NCBI GenBank assembly: GCA_019636375.1
Contig: JAHBXS010000002.1
Coordinates: 275,621 to 339,620, forward strand
Reading direction: 5' to 3'
Source: Pirellulaceae bacterium
GTDB taxonomy: Bacteria > Planctomycetota > Planctomycetia > Pirellulales > Pirellulaceae
Length of the DNA: 64,000 bases
Part shown: one piece after another, positions 54,331 to 63,470 of the stretch
How positions within the stretch are numbered: position 1 is the first letter of the stretch
Layout of the letters: every line of letters starts with the position of its first letter
Made by a program: the position numbers and the translations under genes
The notes under the pieces: generated by a model
Told to the model about the DNA's origin: nothing
Databases searched by the model: none
Seen by the model: only the letters and a program-made list of their open reading frames with translations

Positions 54331-55800
54331 ATGTCCGTATTGATTGTGACCGACAGCCCTGATGATTGGCCGGCAGAAATTTCCGGTGCGGAGGTCGTCG
54401 ATGCAAAAGTCTATCTTTCCGACGCAAAATTTTCGGAGCGTCGCGGGGTCAAAGTATTTAACCTTTGTCGCTCCTATCGCTATCAGACGGAGGGGTATTA
54501 CGTGTCCCTGCTGGCCGAAGCCCGAGGGCATAAACCCATTCCCAGTGTAGCCACGGTGCGGGATTTCAAAACTCAGGCGGTCGTACGGATGGTCTCGGAG
54601 GAGATCGATGAATTAATCCAAAAGAGCTTGGCCGCGGTCAAGACGAACCGATATCGACTGAGCATTTATTTCGGACAAAACTTAGCGATGCGATATCGGC
54701 GATTGGCTCTGGCTTTGTTTAACCAATTTCCCAGCCCGATGTTGCGAGCGGAATTTACCTGCGGCAGCACCGGCCGATGGCACTTGAGAAAGATCGACTC
54801 AATTTCCGGGAATGAAGTCCCGAAGACCCATTGGCCTTTCGTTGTTCGAGCAGCAACCGAGTATTTTGCCAACCGACGTTCTACCAAGACGAAAAAAAAT
54901 GGCCCGCGATTCGATTTGGCAATTTTGGTTCGACCGGATGATGAGAATCCTCCTTCGGACGCCAAGGCCATCAAAAAATTCATTCGAGCGGCCGAGTCAT
55001 TAGACATGTCGGCGGAGTTGATCACCAAAGATGACTATGGCCGCATCGGAGAATTCGACGCCTTATTCATTCGGGACACGACGTTCCTGACCAACTACAC
55101 CTATCGATTCGCAAGGAAGGCTCACGGTGAGGGTCTCGTCGTGATTGACGACCCGCAGTCGATTCTGCGATGCACCAACAAAGTTTATTTGGCTGAGTTG
55201 TTGACGAGGCATAAAATCCCGATCCCACGCACTGTGGTCGCCCACGAACGGAATATCGCTCAGATTGGCGAGACATTGGGGTTCCCCCTCGTTTTAAAAA
55301 AACCCGACAGCGCGTTTTCACAAGGAGTTGTTAAGGCTCTTGACCAACAGGATTTGGACCAAAAACTAGAGACCTTTCTAGAGGAATCGGACCTAGTCGT
55401 TGCTCAAGAGTTTTTGCCAACGACGTTTGATTGGCGTATCGGCGTCCTGGATCAGCAACCAATTTATGCTTGCAAATACTTTATGGCGCGAGGCCACTGG
55501 CAAATCATCAACCATGGCAATCAAGGTGACGATCAATTCGGACGCTTCGAAACGATGCCCGTGGATTGGGCTCCCAAAAAGGCCGTCAAAATGGCGGTCA
55601 AGGCGGCCAACCTGATCGGCGATGGGCTTTATGGTGTAGACATTAAAGAGTCCAACGGCAAATTCTATGTGATCGAAGTTAATGATAACCCCAATATCGA
55701 TGCCGGGGTTGAAGATCGAATCCTCAAGGATGAATTGTATCTGCGAATCATGGGAACATTTCTACGTCGAATTGAACAAAAGAAGTCTCGTTTTTTTTAG
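54331..55800 (+). CDS. RimK-like ATP-grasp ligase with N-terminal RLAN domain
   Basis: The 489-residue protein has an N-terminal domain of about 200 residues ('GVKVFNLCRSYRYQTEGYYV', 'EARGHKPIPSVATVRDFKTQ') matching the RLAN domain found before RimK-like ligases. The ATP-grasp fold follows: 'FPLVLKKPDSAFSQGV', 'VVAQEFLPTTFDWRIGVLDQ', 'DGLYGVDIKESNGKFYVIEV' and 'NDNPNIDAGVED', with the metal-binding Glu and Asn. Such enzymes link amino acids or peptides through acyl phosphates. The adjacent GCS2-type ligase and hydrolase suggest a peptide or amide product. Confidence 0.9.
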   Translation: MSVLIVTDSPDDWPAEISGAEVVDAKVYLSDAKFSERRGVKVFNLCRSYRYQTEGYYVSLLAEARGHKPIPSVATVRDFKTQAVVRMVSEEIDELIQKSLAAVKTNRYRLSIYFGQNLAMRYRRLALALFNQFPSPMLRAEFTCGSTGRWHLRKIDSISGNEVPKTHWPFVVRAATEYFANRRSTKTKKNGPRFDLAILVRPDDENPPSDAKAIKKFIRAAESLDMSAELITKDDYGRIGEFDALFIRDTTFLTNYTYRFARKAHGEGLVVIDDPQSILRCTNKVYLAELLTRHKIPIPRTVVAHERNIAQIGETLGFPLVLKKPDSAFSQGVVKALDQQDLDQKLETFLEESDLVVAQEFLPTTFDWRIGVLDQQPIYACKYFMARGHWQIINHGNQGDDQFGRFETMPVDWAPKKAVKMAVKAANLIGDGLYGVDIKESNGKFYVIEVNDNPNIDAGVEDRILKDELYLRIMGTFLRRIEQKKSRFF

Positions 55801-55812
55801 TAGGCGAATCGG

Positions 55813-57039
55813 ATGGAACGATTGGGATTGTTTGCAGGCTATGGCGTGGAACTGGAGTACATGCTCGTCGATGCGAGGAGCTTGAATGTCAACCCTATTG
55901 CCGACAAAATTTTGCAGGCTGCCGCTGGCGAGTTGACTTCCGATTATGAAAACGGAGCTATCGCTTGGTCCAATGAGTTGGCGCTGCACGTGATTGAGAT
56001 CAAGACGAATGGGCCTGCTCGAAGTTGGCTGGGGCTTGCGGAACAATTTCATGCCAACGTCCGGTTGATCAATCAAATTGCCGCCCAATTTGGGGCGAGA
56101 TTGATGCCGACCGCCATGCACCCTTGGATGGACCCTCTGGCGGAATTAAAACTTTGGCCGCATGAATGCAATCCCGTCTATGAAGCCTACAATCGAATTT
56201 TTGATTGTCGGGGTCATGGTTGGGCAAATTTGCAGAGCACCCATCTAAATTTGCCATTTGCTAACGACGAAGAGTTCGGAAGGTTGCATGCTGCGATTCG
56301 ATTGATACTCCCGTTGCTGCCAGCCATTGCTGCCAGTTCGCCAATCGCAGATGGCGTGATGCAGGATGCACTCGATTATCGCATGGAAGTTTATCGTAAC
56401 AATTCCCGCCGCATTCCCTCGCTGACTGGAGCCGTGATCCCGGAGCCACTTTTTTCTGCGGCCGCGTATGACCGCGAGATTTTTCAAAAAATCTATCGAG
56501 ATATTGAGCCCCATGATCCGGACGGAATCTTGCGTGAGCCGTTTTTGAATTCTCGGGGGGCGATTGCCCGCTTTGATCGAGGTGCGATTGAGATTCGCGT
56601 TTTGGATGTCCAAGAGTGCGTGAGTGCTGATGTGGCGATTTGCGAAGTCTTAAGTCAGGTTTTAAAGTTGTTTGTAGAAGAGAGCGTGGTGAGCTATCGG
56701 CGGCAACAAGACGTATCTGTCGCTCCGTTGGCCGAATTGCTTCTCGATGCCATCCAATTCGCCGATCAAGCGTATTTGTCCAGCGAGGAGTTGGCAGAAG
56801 TTTACGGCGTTACGACGGGAGCTAGTCTGAATGAGGTTTGGCGGTATTTGTATGGCCTCGTTCTGAGACAATTTGGTGAAACGTCAATATCTAAGGAGTC
56901 GCGACAATGTTTTGAGGTCATTCTAAAACGAGGGCCACTGGCTCGACGAATCGTCACTCGGGTCGCAGATGCCCCAACCGACCTCCCCTCGATATACTTA
57001 GAATTGTGTGAGTGCCTTGAAACGAATCGGATGTTTTGA
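55813..57039 (+). CDS. Glutamate-cysteine ligase-like protein (GCS2 family)
   Basis: The 408-residue protein carries the family start 'GYGVELEYMLVDARSL', then 'GWANLQSTHLNLPFANDEEF', 'YRMEVYRNNSRRIPSLTGAV' and 'RFDRGAIEIRVLDVQECVSA'. It has the glutamine-synthetase-like fold that joins glutamate to an amine using ATP. In classical glutathione synthesis the acceptor is cysteine, but the neighbours here suggest another acceptor. The gene lies 12 bp after the ATP-grasp gene, and the following gene begins 13 bp after its stop. Confidence 0.88.
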   Translation: MERLGLFAGYGVELEYMLVDARSLNVNPIADKILQAAAGELTSDYENGAIAWSNELALHVIEIKTNGPARSWLGLAEQFHANVRLINQIAAQFGARLMPTAMHPWMDPLAELKLWPHECNPVYEAYNRIFDCRGHGWANLQSTHLNLPFANDEEFGRLHAAIRLILPLLPAIAASSPIADGVMQDALDYRMEVYRNNSRRIPSLTGAVIPEPLFSAAAYDREIFQKIYRDIEPHDPDGILREPFLNSRGAIARFDRGAIEIRVLDVQECVSADVAICEVLSQVLKLFVEESVVSYRRQQDVSVAPLAELLLDAIQFADQAYLSSEELAEVYGVTTGASLNEVWRYLYGLVLRQFGETSISKESRQCFEVILKRGPLARRIVTRVADAPTDLPSIYLELCECLETNRMF

Positions 57040-57052
57040 GGGTGTTGGTCGA

Positions 57053-57808
57053 ATGACTCATGAGAAGACATTGCTACCTTCACTTTTCTTGATCTTGTCA
57101 TGTGAACATGCGACGAATGCGATTCCCCGTTCCTATCAAATCCTTTTTCGTGGCAACGAAGAAGTGCTTGAGTCTCATAGGGGTTGGGATCCAGGTACGT
57201 TACAGTTGGGAAAGGCGTTGAAGTGTCGCTTCAAAGTCGACTTGCATCAGACAACCGTTTCGAGATTACTGGTCGAGGTCAATCGTTCGGTAACACATCC
57301 ACGACTGTTTTCTGAATTTTCGGCCGGTCTAAGTCCAGATGAGCGGAACAACTTGCTCGTGGCATATTATTTCCCCTATCGAGAGGCTGTGGAGCACGCA
57401 ATCAGGGAGGCGATCCAGCGCAAGAAAACCGTCTTGCATTTGTCCCTTCACTCCTTCACACCGCAACTGGGGGCCGAAGTACGCAAGGCAGACATCGGTT
57501 TGTTGTACGATCCAGCGCGTCCGCTTGAAAAAGAATTATCTGCGCGATGGGCAAATTTGATTCGGCAAGTTGATCCTAGACTGAAAGTCCGGAAGAACTA
57601 TCCATACCTTGGCAAGGCCGACGGTTTCACGACCTATTTGCGGAAACAATTTTCCGCTGCGGACTATCTGGGTATTGAACTCGAGGTAAATCAGTCTTAC
57701 ATGCAAAAGTCTAGCCCAGCATTTAAACGAATCACTAAGACCATCGTGGCGTCGTTGCACAAATTGCGCGGAGAACTGGAGCAAGGTACCCGACACTGGA
57801 AAATCTAA
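57053..57808 (+). CDS. N-formylglutamate amidohydrolase-like hydrolase
   Basis: From the ATG at 57053 there are 251 residues; a GTG at 57008 would overlap the previous gene. A GAGGGTG site precedes the ATG. Family motifs are 'LILSCEHATNAIPRSY', 'ESHRGWDPGTLQLG', 'VSRLLVEVNRSVTHPRLF' and 'TVLHLSLHSFTPQL', which hold the zinc-binding His and Glu residues. Classical members hydrolyse N-formylglutamate in histidine breakdown, but no histidine-degradation genes are near. In this operon it more likely removes an acyl or amide group from the ligase product. Confidence 0.85.
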   Translation: MTHEKTLLPSLFLILSCEHATNAIPRSYQILFRGNEEVLESHRGWDPGTLQLGKALKCRFKVDLHQTTVSRLLVEVNRSVTHPRLFSEFSAGLSPDERNNLLVAYYFPYREAVEHAIREAIQRKKTVLHLSLHSFTPQLGAEVRKADIGLLYDPARPLEKELSARWANLIRQVDPRLKVRKNYPYLGKADGFTTYLRKQFSAADYLGIELEVNQSYMQKSSPAFKRITKTIVASLHKLRGELEQGTRHWKI

Positions 57809-57909
57809 ACATCCGATAGAATTCAATCCTTTGTTTTAACGGAAAAGAACCAGCAAAACACCGGGACTTTTGTCAATCTTTTGTAAATTTTTAACGCTTA
57901 AGAAACCTT

Positions 57910-57921
57910 GGCAATATTGCC
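57910..57921. promoter_or_regulatory. 12-bp perfect palindrome upstream of the desaturase gene
   Basis: GGCAATATTGCC is its own reverse complement. It lies about 140 bp before the desaturase start in a 255-bp gap after the hydrolase gene. It could be an operator for a dimeric regulator; no further support is visible. Confidence 0.25.
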
Positions 57922-58063
57922 CCCTGGTAAGGGTTTTACGGGTTTGCCTCACCGCATTGGCCTCAACGGGACATGATTCCGAAAAAATCAAGACTGTCGA
58001 ATAAACGAAATAGTCTTTCTTTAAAAGATTCAAGTTCCACCTTCTTTAGATAGTGAGGGCCTT

Positions 58064-59155
58064 ATGTCTCACGTCTCAATTAAACAAGCTCGCTTGCTCG
58101 TCAACGACCTGTTTGTCGTTCGACCCTGGATCTATTGGACGGATTTTTTGGTCAGCCTCACGATTGGCTACACAGCCGGGGCGGTGCTGCTAAAAATGCC
58201 AACGGTCGCTTGGCAATGGAAGGCCGTCGCTTGGCTGCTCACGGTCTTGGCCCTGTATCGCGTCAGTTTGTTCATGCATGAAATTTGCCACTTCAAGCGG
58301 GGCGAGATGCGGTCGTTTAAAGTTGCGTGGAACGTCCTGGCAGGTATTCCGATGATGCTGCCGTCATTCTTTTATGAAACCCATCGTGAACATCACAATA
58401 CACATCATTACGGCACGGATCATGATGGCGAATACCTGCCGCTGGCCAGTGGGACATGGCGCGACCTGTTCTTATTCATCGCACAAGTTTTTTACTTGCC
58501 GATCCTGACCTTCATCCGCCATTTGATCATCACGCCGGTTTCGTTTTGCATTCCTCCGTTGAGGAAATGGGTGCTGGAGCACTGGTCAAGTTTCGTGATC
58601 AATCTCTCCTATCGTCGTGAGATTCGCCCACAGGACCCGCTGGGTTGGTGGGCGGCCATGGAGATCGGCTGTCATTTGAGAGCGTTGGCATTGGCGTTTG
58701 TGATCTTTTCGGGAATTGACCCTTGGTACAATGCCCTGTTGATTTACAGTGTCGCTGTGACGATTCTAGCGATGAATCATTTGCGAACTTTGGCAGCACA
58801 TCGGTATCGCAGCGATGGGGAAATGATGACGATCGAGGGTCAACTATTGGATTCGATTGATATCTCGTCGAATAGTTGGCTGACTTTGGCGTTGTGCCCA
58901 GTAGGCTTGCGATTCCATGCGCTGCACCACTTGTTCCCCGGGATGCCATACCACAACTTAGAGACTGCCCATCGAAGACTAATGCGGGAACTCCCTGCCA
59001 ATCATCCTTACCGCCAATGTGTCTATCCCTCGATTTGGACAGCCTTGAACGAGTTATTGGGGGAAATTCGTCGTCAACGACTTAGTCCGGAGTTCAAGAC
59101 GATTTCGCTGGCTTGTGATAACGAGTCGTATGTGCACCGGAAGCGATCTGCCTAA
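58064..59155 (+). CDS. Membrane fatty acid desaturase
   Basis: The 363-residue protein has the three histidine clusters of the membrane di-iron family: 'HEICH' at 72-76, 'HREHHNTHH' at 107-115 and a late 'HALHHLFPGMPYHNL', plus 'RTLAAHRYRSDG'. Four or so membrane helices lie between them. It should introduce a double bond, or in some relatives a hydroxyl, into an acyl chain or lipid at the inner membrane. The exact position and substrate are not visible. It has its own upstream gap, so it is probably a separate transcript. Confidence 0.9.
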   Translation: MSHVSIKQARLLVNDLFVVRPWIYWTDFLVSLTIGYTAGAVLLKMPTVAWQWKAVAWLLTVLALYRVSLFMHEICHFKRGEMRSFKVAWNVLAGIPMMLPSFFYETHREHHNTHHYGTDHDGEYLPLASGTWRDLFLFIAQVFYLPILTFIRHLIITPVSFCIPPLRKWVLEHWSSFVINLSYRREIRPQDPLGWWAAMEIGCHLRALALAFVIFSGIDPWYNALLIYSVAVTILAMNHLRTLAAHRYRSDGEMMTIEGQLLDSIDISSNSWLTLALCPVGLRFHALHHLFPGMPYHNLETAHRRLMRELPANHPYRQCVYPSIWTALNELLGEIRRQRLSPEFKTISLACDNESYVHRKRSA

Positions 59156-59435
59156 AAACCGCCGATTTCCTGGTGAAATTCAAAAAACAGTGATTTTGTT
59201 GAGTTTTAGGGGGCTGAGATTGCGTTTTCTATACAAGGTTAGCGAAAGCTTGATTTCCAGGTAGGTGAGCCGTCGCTGTTTTTTCCGATTTGAATTGGTT
59301 GGGATGTTCCTGAATTCGCGTTTGACAATTATCATTGATTAGTTGTTTCTCAAATTTCAAACCGAAATAGCAAAACCAAAATTGCTGCCATACTTTGAAT
59401 TGGCTAACGGCTTTTTTACACGAACGATACCCCCC

Positions 59436-60923
59436 ATGATTTGTGTCAGCTTAGGACGTGGACGGCACCGAATGATGCTGGCCGAATACGAGTATTTGGT
59501 CGAGCAAGGGATTAAAATGGTCGAGCTGCGACTCGACTACATTCGGCGCCCTGTGGACATGACTCGGTTGCTGGCTAATCGCGCGGCGGCAATTATTGTG
59601 ACCTGTCGCCGACCCGAAGAGGGAGGGCGTTGGATGCGTTCGGAAGAAGATCGGCTGGTTCTGCTGCGGACAGCCATCGCAAATGGGGCTGAATACGTCG
59701 ATCTGGAACATGAGATCGCAGACAAGGTTCCTCGTTACGGCTCGACAAAGCGAATTGTAAGTTATCACAATTTTCACGAAACGCCTCAAGACCTCGAAAA
59801 AATTTATCGCAAACTTACGAAAATGGATGCCGACGTCGTGAAGATCGCGACGTTGGCCAATAATCCCTTGGACAATTTGCGTGTCTTGCGGCTATGTCGC
59901 GACGCAACAATCCCAACCGTCGCGTTCTGCATGGGCGAAATGGGACTGATTTCTCGAGTGTTATGCGGAAAGTTCGGAGCTCCCTGGACATATGCTTCTT
60001 TTCAAGATGATCGCCAAGTTGCCCCGGGACAAGTCAGCTACAAAGTCATGCGAGATGGCTACAACTACGAAGGGATTACGCGGGATACCGGAATCTTGGG
60101 AGTGATTGCCGATCCGGTCGCTCACAGCCATAGCCCCAGGGTCCACAACGCCTTGTTGCGGAAAGACAAGTTGGATTTGACTTACCTACCCTTCCGAGTT
60201 CCCGCCGAACATTTGGAAGAATTTATTCGGCATTGCCCAGAGATGGGGATTCGTGGTTTAAGTGTCACCCTGCCCCACAAAGAAAAAATTCTCAAGTGCT
60301 TAAACGTCTTGGACGACACCTCGGCCAGCTTGCGGTCGGTGAACACGGCGATTTTTCGAGGCGACAATGGGTTCGGCTACAACACCGATGTAGAAGCTGC
60401 GATCAGCGTCATTGGCGAAATGTATGAGGTGGATTGGAAGTCGCCGACAGCATTTGCCGACAAATCGGTCTTGATTCTCGGAGCGGGTGGAACCGCCCGC
60501 ACCATCGCGATTGGGTTGCAGCAGCGAGGTGCAAAAGTCACCGTGACGACCCGTGATTTCCCCAAGGCCGAGGCATTGGCTAGCGAGTTAAAATGCAAGG
60601 CCATCGACTGGGTCGCGCGTCAAAACTACGACTGCAACCTGCTCATCAATTGCACACCGGTCGGGATGTACCCAGAAATGGACGAGTCCCCTTTTGAAGC
60701 GACCTGGCTCGACTCGCGGATGGCGGTGTTTGACACGATTTACAATCCTGAACAAACGTTGTTGGTGAAGTACGCCCGCAAGGCAGGTTGCCGAACTATC
60801 ACTGGAGTAGACATGTTTGTGCGTCAGGCCGCCAAGCAGTACGAACTTTTTACTGGTCTGCCGGCCGATCAGGAATTGATGCGAAATGAATTGAAACGTG
60901 CTACCAGCGCGGCCAGGTATTAG
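59436..60923 (+). CDS. aroDE: Bifunctional type I 3-dehydroquinate dehydratase / shikimate dehydrogenase
   Basis: The ATG at 59436 gives 495 residues. The N-terminal type I dehydroquinase (about 1-215) has 'VELRLDYIRRP', 'YVDLEHEI', the catalytic His in 'IVSYHNFHETP' and the Schiff-base Lys in 'ADVVKIATLANN'. The C-terminal shikimate dehydrogenase (about 220-490) has 'GVIADPVAHSHSPRVHNALL', 'GLSVTLPHKEKI', 'GYNTDVEAA', the NADP loop 'LILGAGGTARTIA' and 'NCTPVGMYP'. It performs steps three and four of the shikimate pathway. The fusion is typical of planctomycetes, chlamydiae and plants. aroK follows after 4 bp. Confidence 0.96.
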   Translation: MICVSLGRGRHRMMLAEYEYLVEQGIKMVELRLDYIRRPVDMTRLLANRAAAIIVTCRRPEEGGRWMRSEEDRLVLLRTAIANGAEYVDLEHEIADKVPRYGSTKRIVSYHNFHETPQDLEKIYRKLTKMDADVVKIATLANNPLDNLRVLRLCRDATIPTVAFCMGEMGLISRVLCGKFGAPWTYASFQDDRQVAPGQVSYKVMRDGYNYEGITRDTGILGVIADPVAHSHSPRVHNALLRKDKLDLTYLPFRVPAEHLEEFIRHCPEMGIRGLSVTLPHKEKILKCLNVLDDTSASLRSVNTAIFRGDNGFGYNTDVEAAISVIGEMYEVDWKSPTAFADKSVLILGAGGTARTIAIGLQQRGAKVTVTTRDFPKAEALASELKCKAIDWVARQNYDCNLLINCTPVGMYPEMDESPFEATWLDSRMAVFDTIYNPEQTLLVKYARKAGCRTITGVDMFVRQAAKQYELFTGLPADQELMRNELKRATSAARY

Positions 60924-60927
60924 TTAA

Positions 60928-61560
60928 TTGGTTCGGCAAGAGTTCGTTTTTAATAACCGCAGCGATTATCAATATCCAGTGTCAGAATTTGGTTCCAAAA
61001 ACTTGTACCTTCTGGGCCTGAGAGGAACAGGTAAATCGACCGTTGGCCCTTTGCTCGCGCAAAATCTGCAACGCCCCTTTTGGGACTTGGACCTCTTGGT
61101 TCAACAAACAAGCGGCCGAACGATCCTTGAGATTTTCTCTACGGAGGGTGAGGAAGAATTTCGACGTTTGGAAAGTCTGGCTTTGCGACGAGTAGCTGCC
61201 GGTTCACAGCAAGTGATCGCCCTAGGTGGTGGCGCCATTTTAGCCAGCGAAAATCGGCAGCTCATTCGGGAAACTGGCTGGGGTGTTTGGTTGCAGGCTC
61301 GTTCCGAGATTTTGCATGAGCGGATTTGTAGCGATGCCGACTCAACTGCGGAACGCCCTCCACTCACTGATCGAAGTGGGATTGATGAATTGCGATTGCT
61401 CGCCGACCAACGGAAGGCACTTTATGCCGAATGTGCGGATTACGCCGTGAATGTTGAGAACTGGACCGCCACGGACATCGCCCATGAGATTGCTATCTGG
61501 TTTCAATCGGTCGATAACAACGAAGGTGATCTGCCATACACAGATTACACCGATTCGTAG
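60928..61560 (+). CDS. aroK: Shikimate kinase
   Basis: The 210-residue protein starts at a TTG 4 bp after the aroDE stop and carries a 24-residue N-terminal extension before the kinase core. The phosphate loop is 'LGLRGTGKSTVG', the shikimate-binding Asp is in 'FWDLDLLVQ', 'ALGGGAILASENR' forms the Walker B/GGG part, and the lid Arg lies in 'AERPPLTD'. It makes shikimate-3-phosphate, the next step after AroE. The start codon is uncertain. Confidence 0.92.
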   Translation: MVRQEFVFNNRSDYQYPVSEFGSKNLYLLGLRGTGKSTVGPLLAQNLQRPFWDLDLLVQQTSGRTILEIFSTEGEEEFRRLESLALRRVAAGSQQVIALGGGAILASENRQLIRETGWGVWLQARSEILHERICSDADSTAERPPLTDRSGIDELRLLADQRKALYAECADYAVNVENWTATDIAHEIAIWFQSVDNNEGDLPYTDYTDS

Positions 61561-61625
61561 TTTTTCTGTTTTAATTTTGATCTGCGGAAGCATCACAAGA
61601 GTCGGCGGCCTGGAGTAGCCAACAC

Positions 61626-62891
61626 GTGCAAACCAACATTTTTCTGTTCGTGTTCGGGGCGATCATAGGGATGGTCGTCAATTGGGCGATTTACCAGTTG
61701 TGCTACTTTGGCGTGCGTCCGATTTCACCATTTAGTTTGCCCCCGGTGGAAGCAAGGCCGCGACGTTGGCATGACTATCTGCCGATTGTCGGTTGGCTGG
61801 GTCGGCGGGGTGACTCGTCGGTTTTTGGAAAATGGTTTTGGATACGCCCGCTGCTGATTGAATTGGGCCTAGCGGTTTTCGCGGTTTGGTTCTATCGCTG
61901 GCAACTTGGCGGCGGTCTGTTGGATGAACCCCGCCTCGCGCCTGTCGATGGTCACGCAGAGTGGTGGTACGCGGCACAATTTTTGTTGGTGACGTTGTTG
62001 GTCGCCGCGACGTTCATCGATTTTGATGAGCAAACGATTCCCGATGCGATCACTTTACCGGGGACTTTGGCGGCTCTTGCGTTCGCGGTGTTGGCTCCAG
62101 AGACTCGCCTGCCGATTGTCGTGCATGGGCCGGCCTACGAAAGCCTGCATTTCAATTCTCCTAATTCACTCAGTGACTTGAACTGGCTGCGAGATTGGAA
62201 GGGGCTTGCGATTGGACTCGGAATTTATTGGGTCTGGGTCTGGGCGTTGTTACCCAAACGCTGCACGTTGCGACACGGGGTGTGGCGGGGCCTGGCCCTG
62301 ATGTGGGTTTCGATTTTTCGACCGCAGCGTAAGACGCAATCGAAATTACGAACCCAAGAACGTCAGACGCAACCGCAGGTTTGGGGCTTGCTCCTTTTAG
62401 GAGTTCTCCTTTCTGTTATTTATGGCTGGATTTGGTATCTGGGCGGAAAGTCCTTCGAGAGCCTGTTTGGAGCGACGCTCGGCATGGCCTTTGGCGGAGG
62501 AGTGATTTGGGCAGTTCGAATCATCGCGAGAATGGCGATGGGGCAAGAGGCGATGGGCTTCGGCGATGTCACCCTGATGATCATGATTGGAGCGTTTTTG
62601 GGTTGGCAAGCAATCTTGCCAATATTTTTCTGCGCTGCATGTACGGCGGTTTTCGCGGCATTGGCCAATTTTTTGTTTACCGGTGAAAATGCTTTCGCAT
62701 TTGGACCGTTTTTGTCTATCGGTGCCGTGGCCACGATTATTTGGTGGCAGCCTTTTTGGCGGTATTTGACCCCGATGCATCGCATGAACGAAATTCTGGT
62801 CGGAATATTGATTGGGGCGTTGATCCTGCTAGGAGTCATCATGTGGGGGATTCAATTGGTCAAGGGTGCTTTCGGTTCGTCTAGGTCGTAA
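61626..62891 (+). CDS. Prepilin leader peptidase (A24 family)
   Basis: The 421-residue membrane protein starts at a GTG. The two aspartate sites of A24 peptidases are present: 'FIDFDEQTIPDAITLPGT' at about residue 137 and 'GFGDVTLMIMIGAF' at about 315. The N-terminal methyltransferase part is reduced, without the two CxxC pairs, and ends 'PRRWHDYLPIVGWLGRRG'. It cleaves leader peptides of type IV prepilins or pseudopilins at the inner membrane. The loop between the sites is long. It follows aroK by 65 bp. Confidence 0.9.
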   Translation: MQTNIFLFVFGAIIGMVVNWAIYQLCYFGVRPISPFSLPPVEARPRRWHDYLPIVGWLGRRGDSSVFGKWFWIRPLLIELGLAVFAVWFYRWQLGGGLLDEPRLAPVDGHAEWWYAAQFLLVTLLVAATFIDFDEQTIPDAITLPGTLAALAFAVLAPETRLPIVVHGPAYESLHFNSPNSLSDLNWLRDWKGLAIGLGIYWVWVWALLPKRCTLRHGVWRGLALMWVSIFRPQRKTQSKLRTQERQTQPQVWGLLLLGVLLSVIYGWIWYLGGKSFESLFGATLGMAFGGGVIWAVRIIARMAMGQEAMGFGDVTLMIMIGAFLGWQAILPIFFCAACTAVFAALANFLFTGENAFAFGPFLSIGAVATIIWWQPFWRYLTPMHRMNEILVGILIGALILLGVIMWGIQLVKGAFGSSRS

Positions 62892-62897
62892 AACGTA

Positions 62898-63401
62898 ATG
62901 ATCAAAAACTGGTTCGGCAATCTGCAAACTTTAGAAGAACTTGTCGTCTGGCAAGGTGTCGAGCGGTACGGCTACATTGAAACGGTAGATGGAGAGATGC
63001 GGCGGATTCAGTTCCGTCCTTGGCCAAAGTTGATTTCATATTCCGAGGCACTTTGGCTTGGGGGCTGGAAACATGAGAAATCCGCCGGCAAGCGTTGCCG
63101 TTTGTACTTCAATCAACCGCTCGGGCACTCGAACTATTTGAATCTGGCTTATATTGAGTCGAGCGCCGGTTCCAGCTTTCGCAATCTGCATGTGGCGTTG
63201 AAAATTTTGGATTTGGTCGCATGGCGAAAAAAGTCGGATGCGATTTTATGCGAATTGACCAACTCGCGAATTTCAGACCGCTTGATGGAACGTTGGGGTT
63301 GGGAACGTCACTTGCCGGACTCCCCCAAACGTCACTGGATCAAACGCTTTTACGGCGACTATTCGCAGGTCTTGCCTGAAATTGGTTCGAGACAGATTTG
63401 A
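62898..63401 (+). CDS. Unknown protein, 167 residues
   Basis: The ATG is 7 bp after the prepilin peptidase stop, so the two are probably co-transcribed. The sequence has beta-like parts ('GYIETVDGEMRRIQFRPWPK', 'NYLNLAYIESSAGSSF') and a conserved-looking end 'CELTNSRISDRLMERWGWER' leading to 'RHWIKRFYGDY'. That end recalls GNAT-fold acetyltransferases, but no acetyl-CoA loop is clear. Function unknown. Confidence 0.6.
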   Translation: MIKNWFGNLQTLEELVVWQGVERYGYIETVDGEMRRIQFRPWPKLISYSEALWLGGWKHEKSAGKRCRLYFNQPLGHSNYLNLAYIESSAGSSFRNLHVALKILDLVAWRKKSDAILCELTNSRISDRLMERWGWERHLPDSPKRHWIKRFYGDYSQVLPEIGSRQI

Positions 63402-63470
63402 GCTGTTCGATGGGCCGACATTTCACCGAACATTTTTCTAAGCCTATATTCGCAACTAGAATTCGGCTTC

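Noticed and set aside
57008..57052. Upstream GTG start for the FGase-like gene
   Set aside because: It would overlap the GCS2 gene by 32 bp and add residues not typical of the family. The ATG at 57053 has a better ribosome-binding site.
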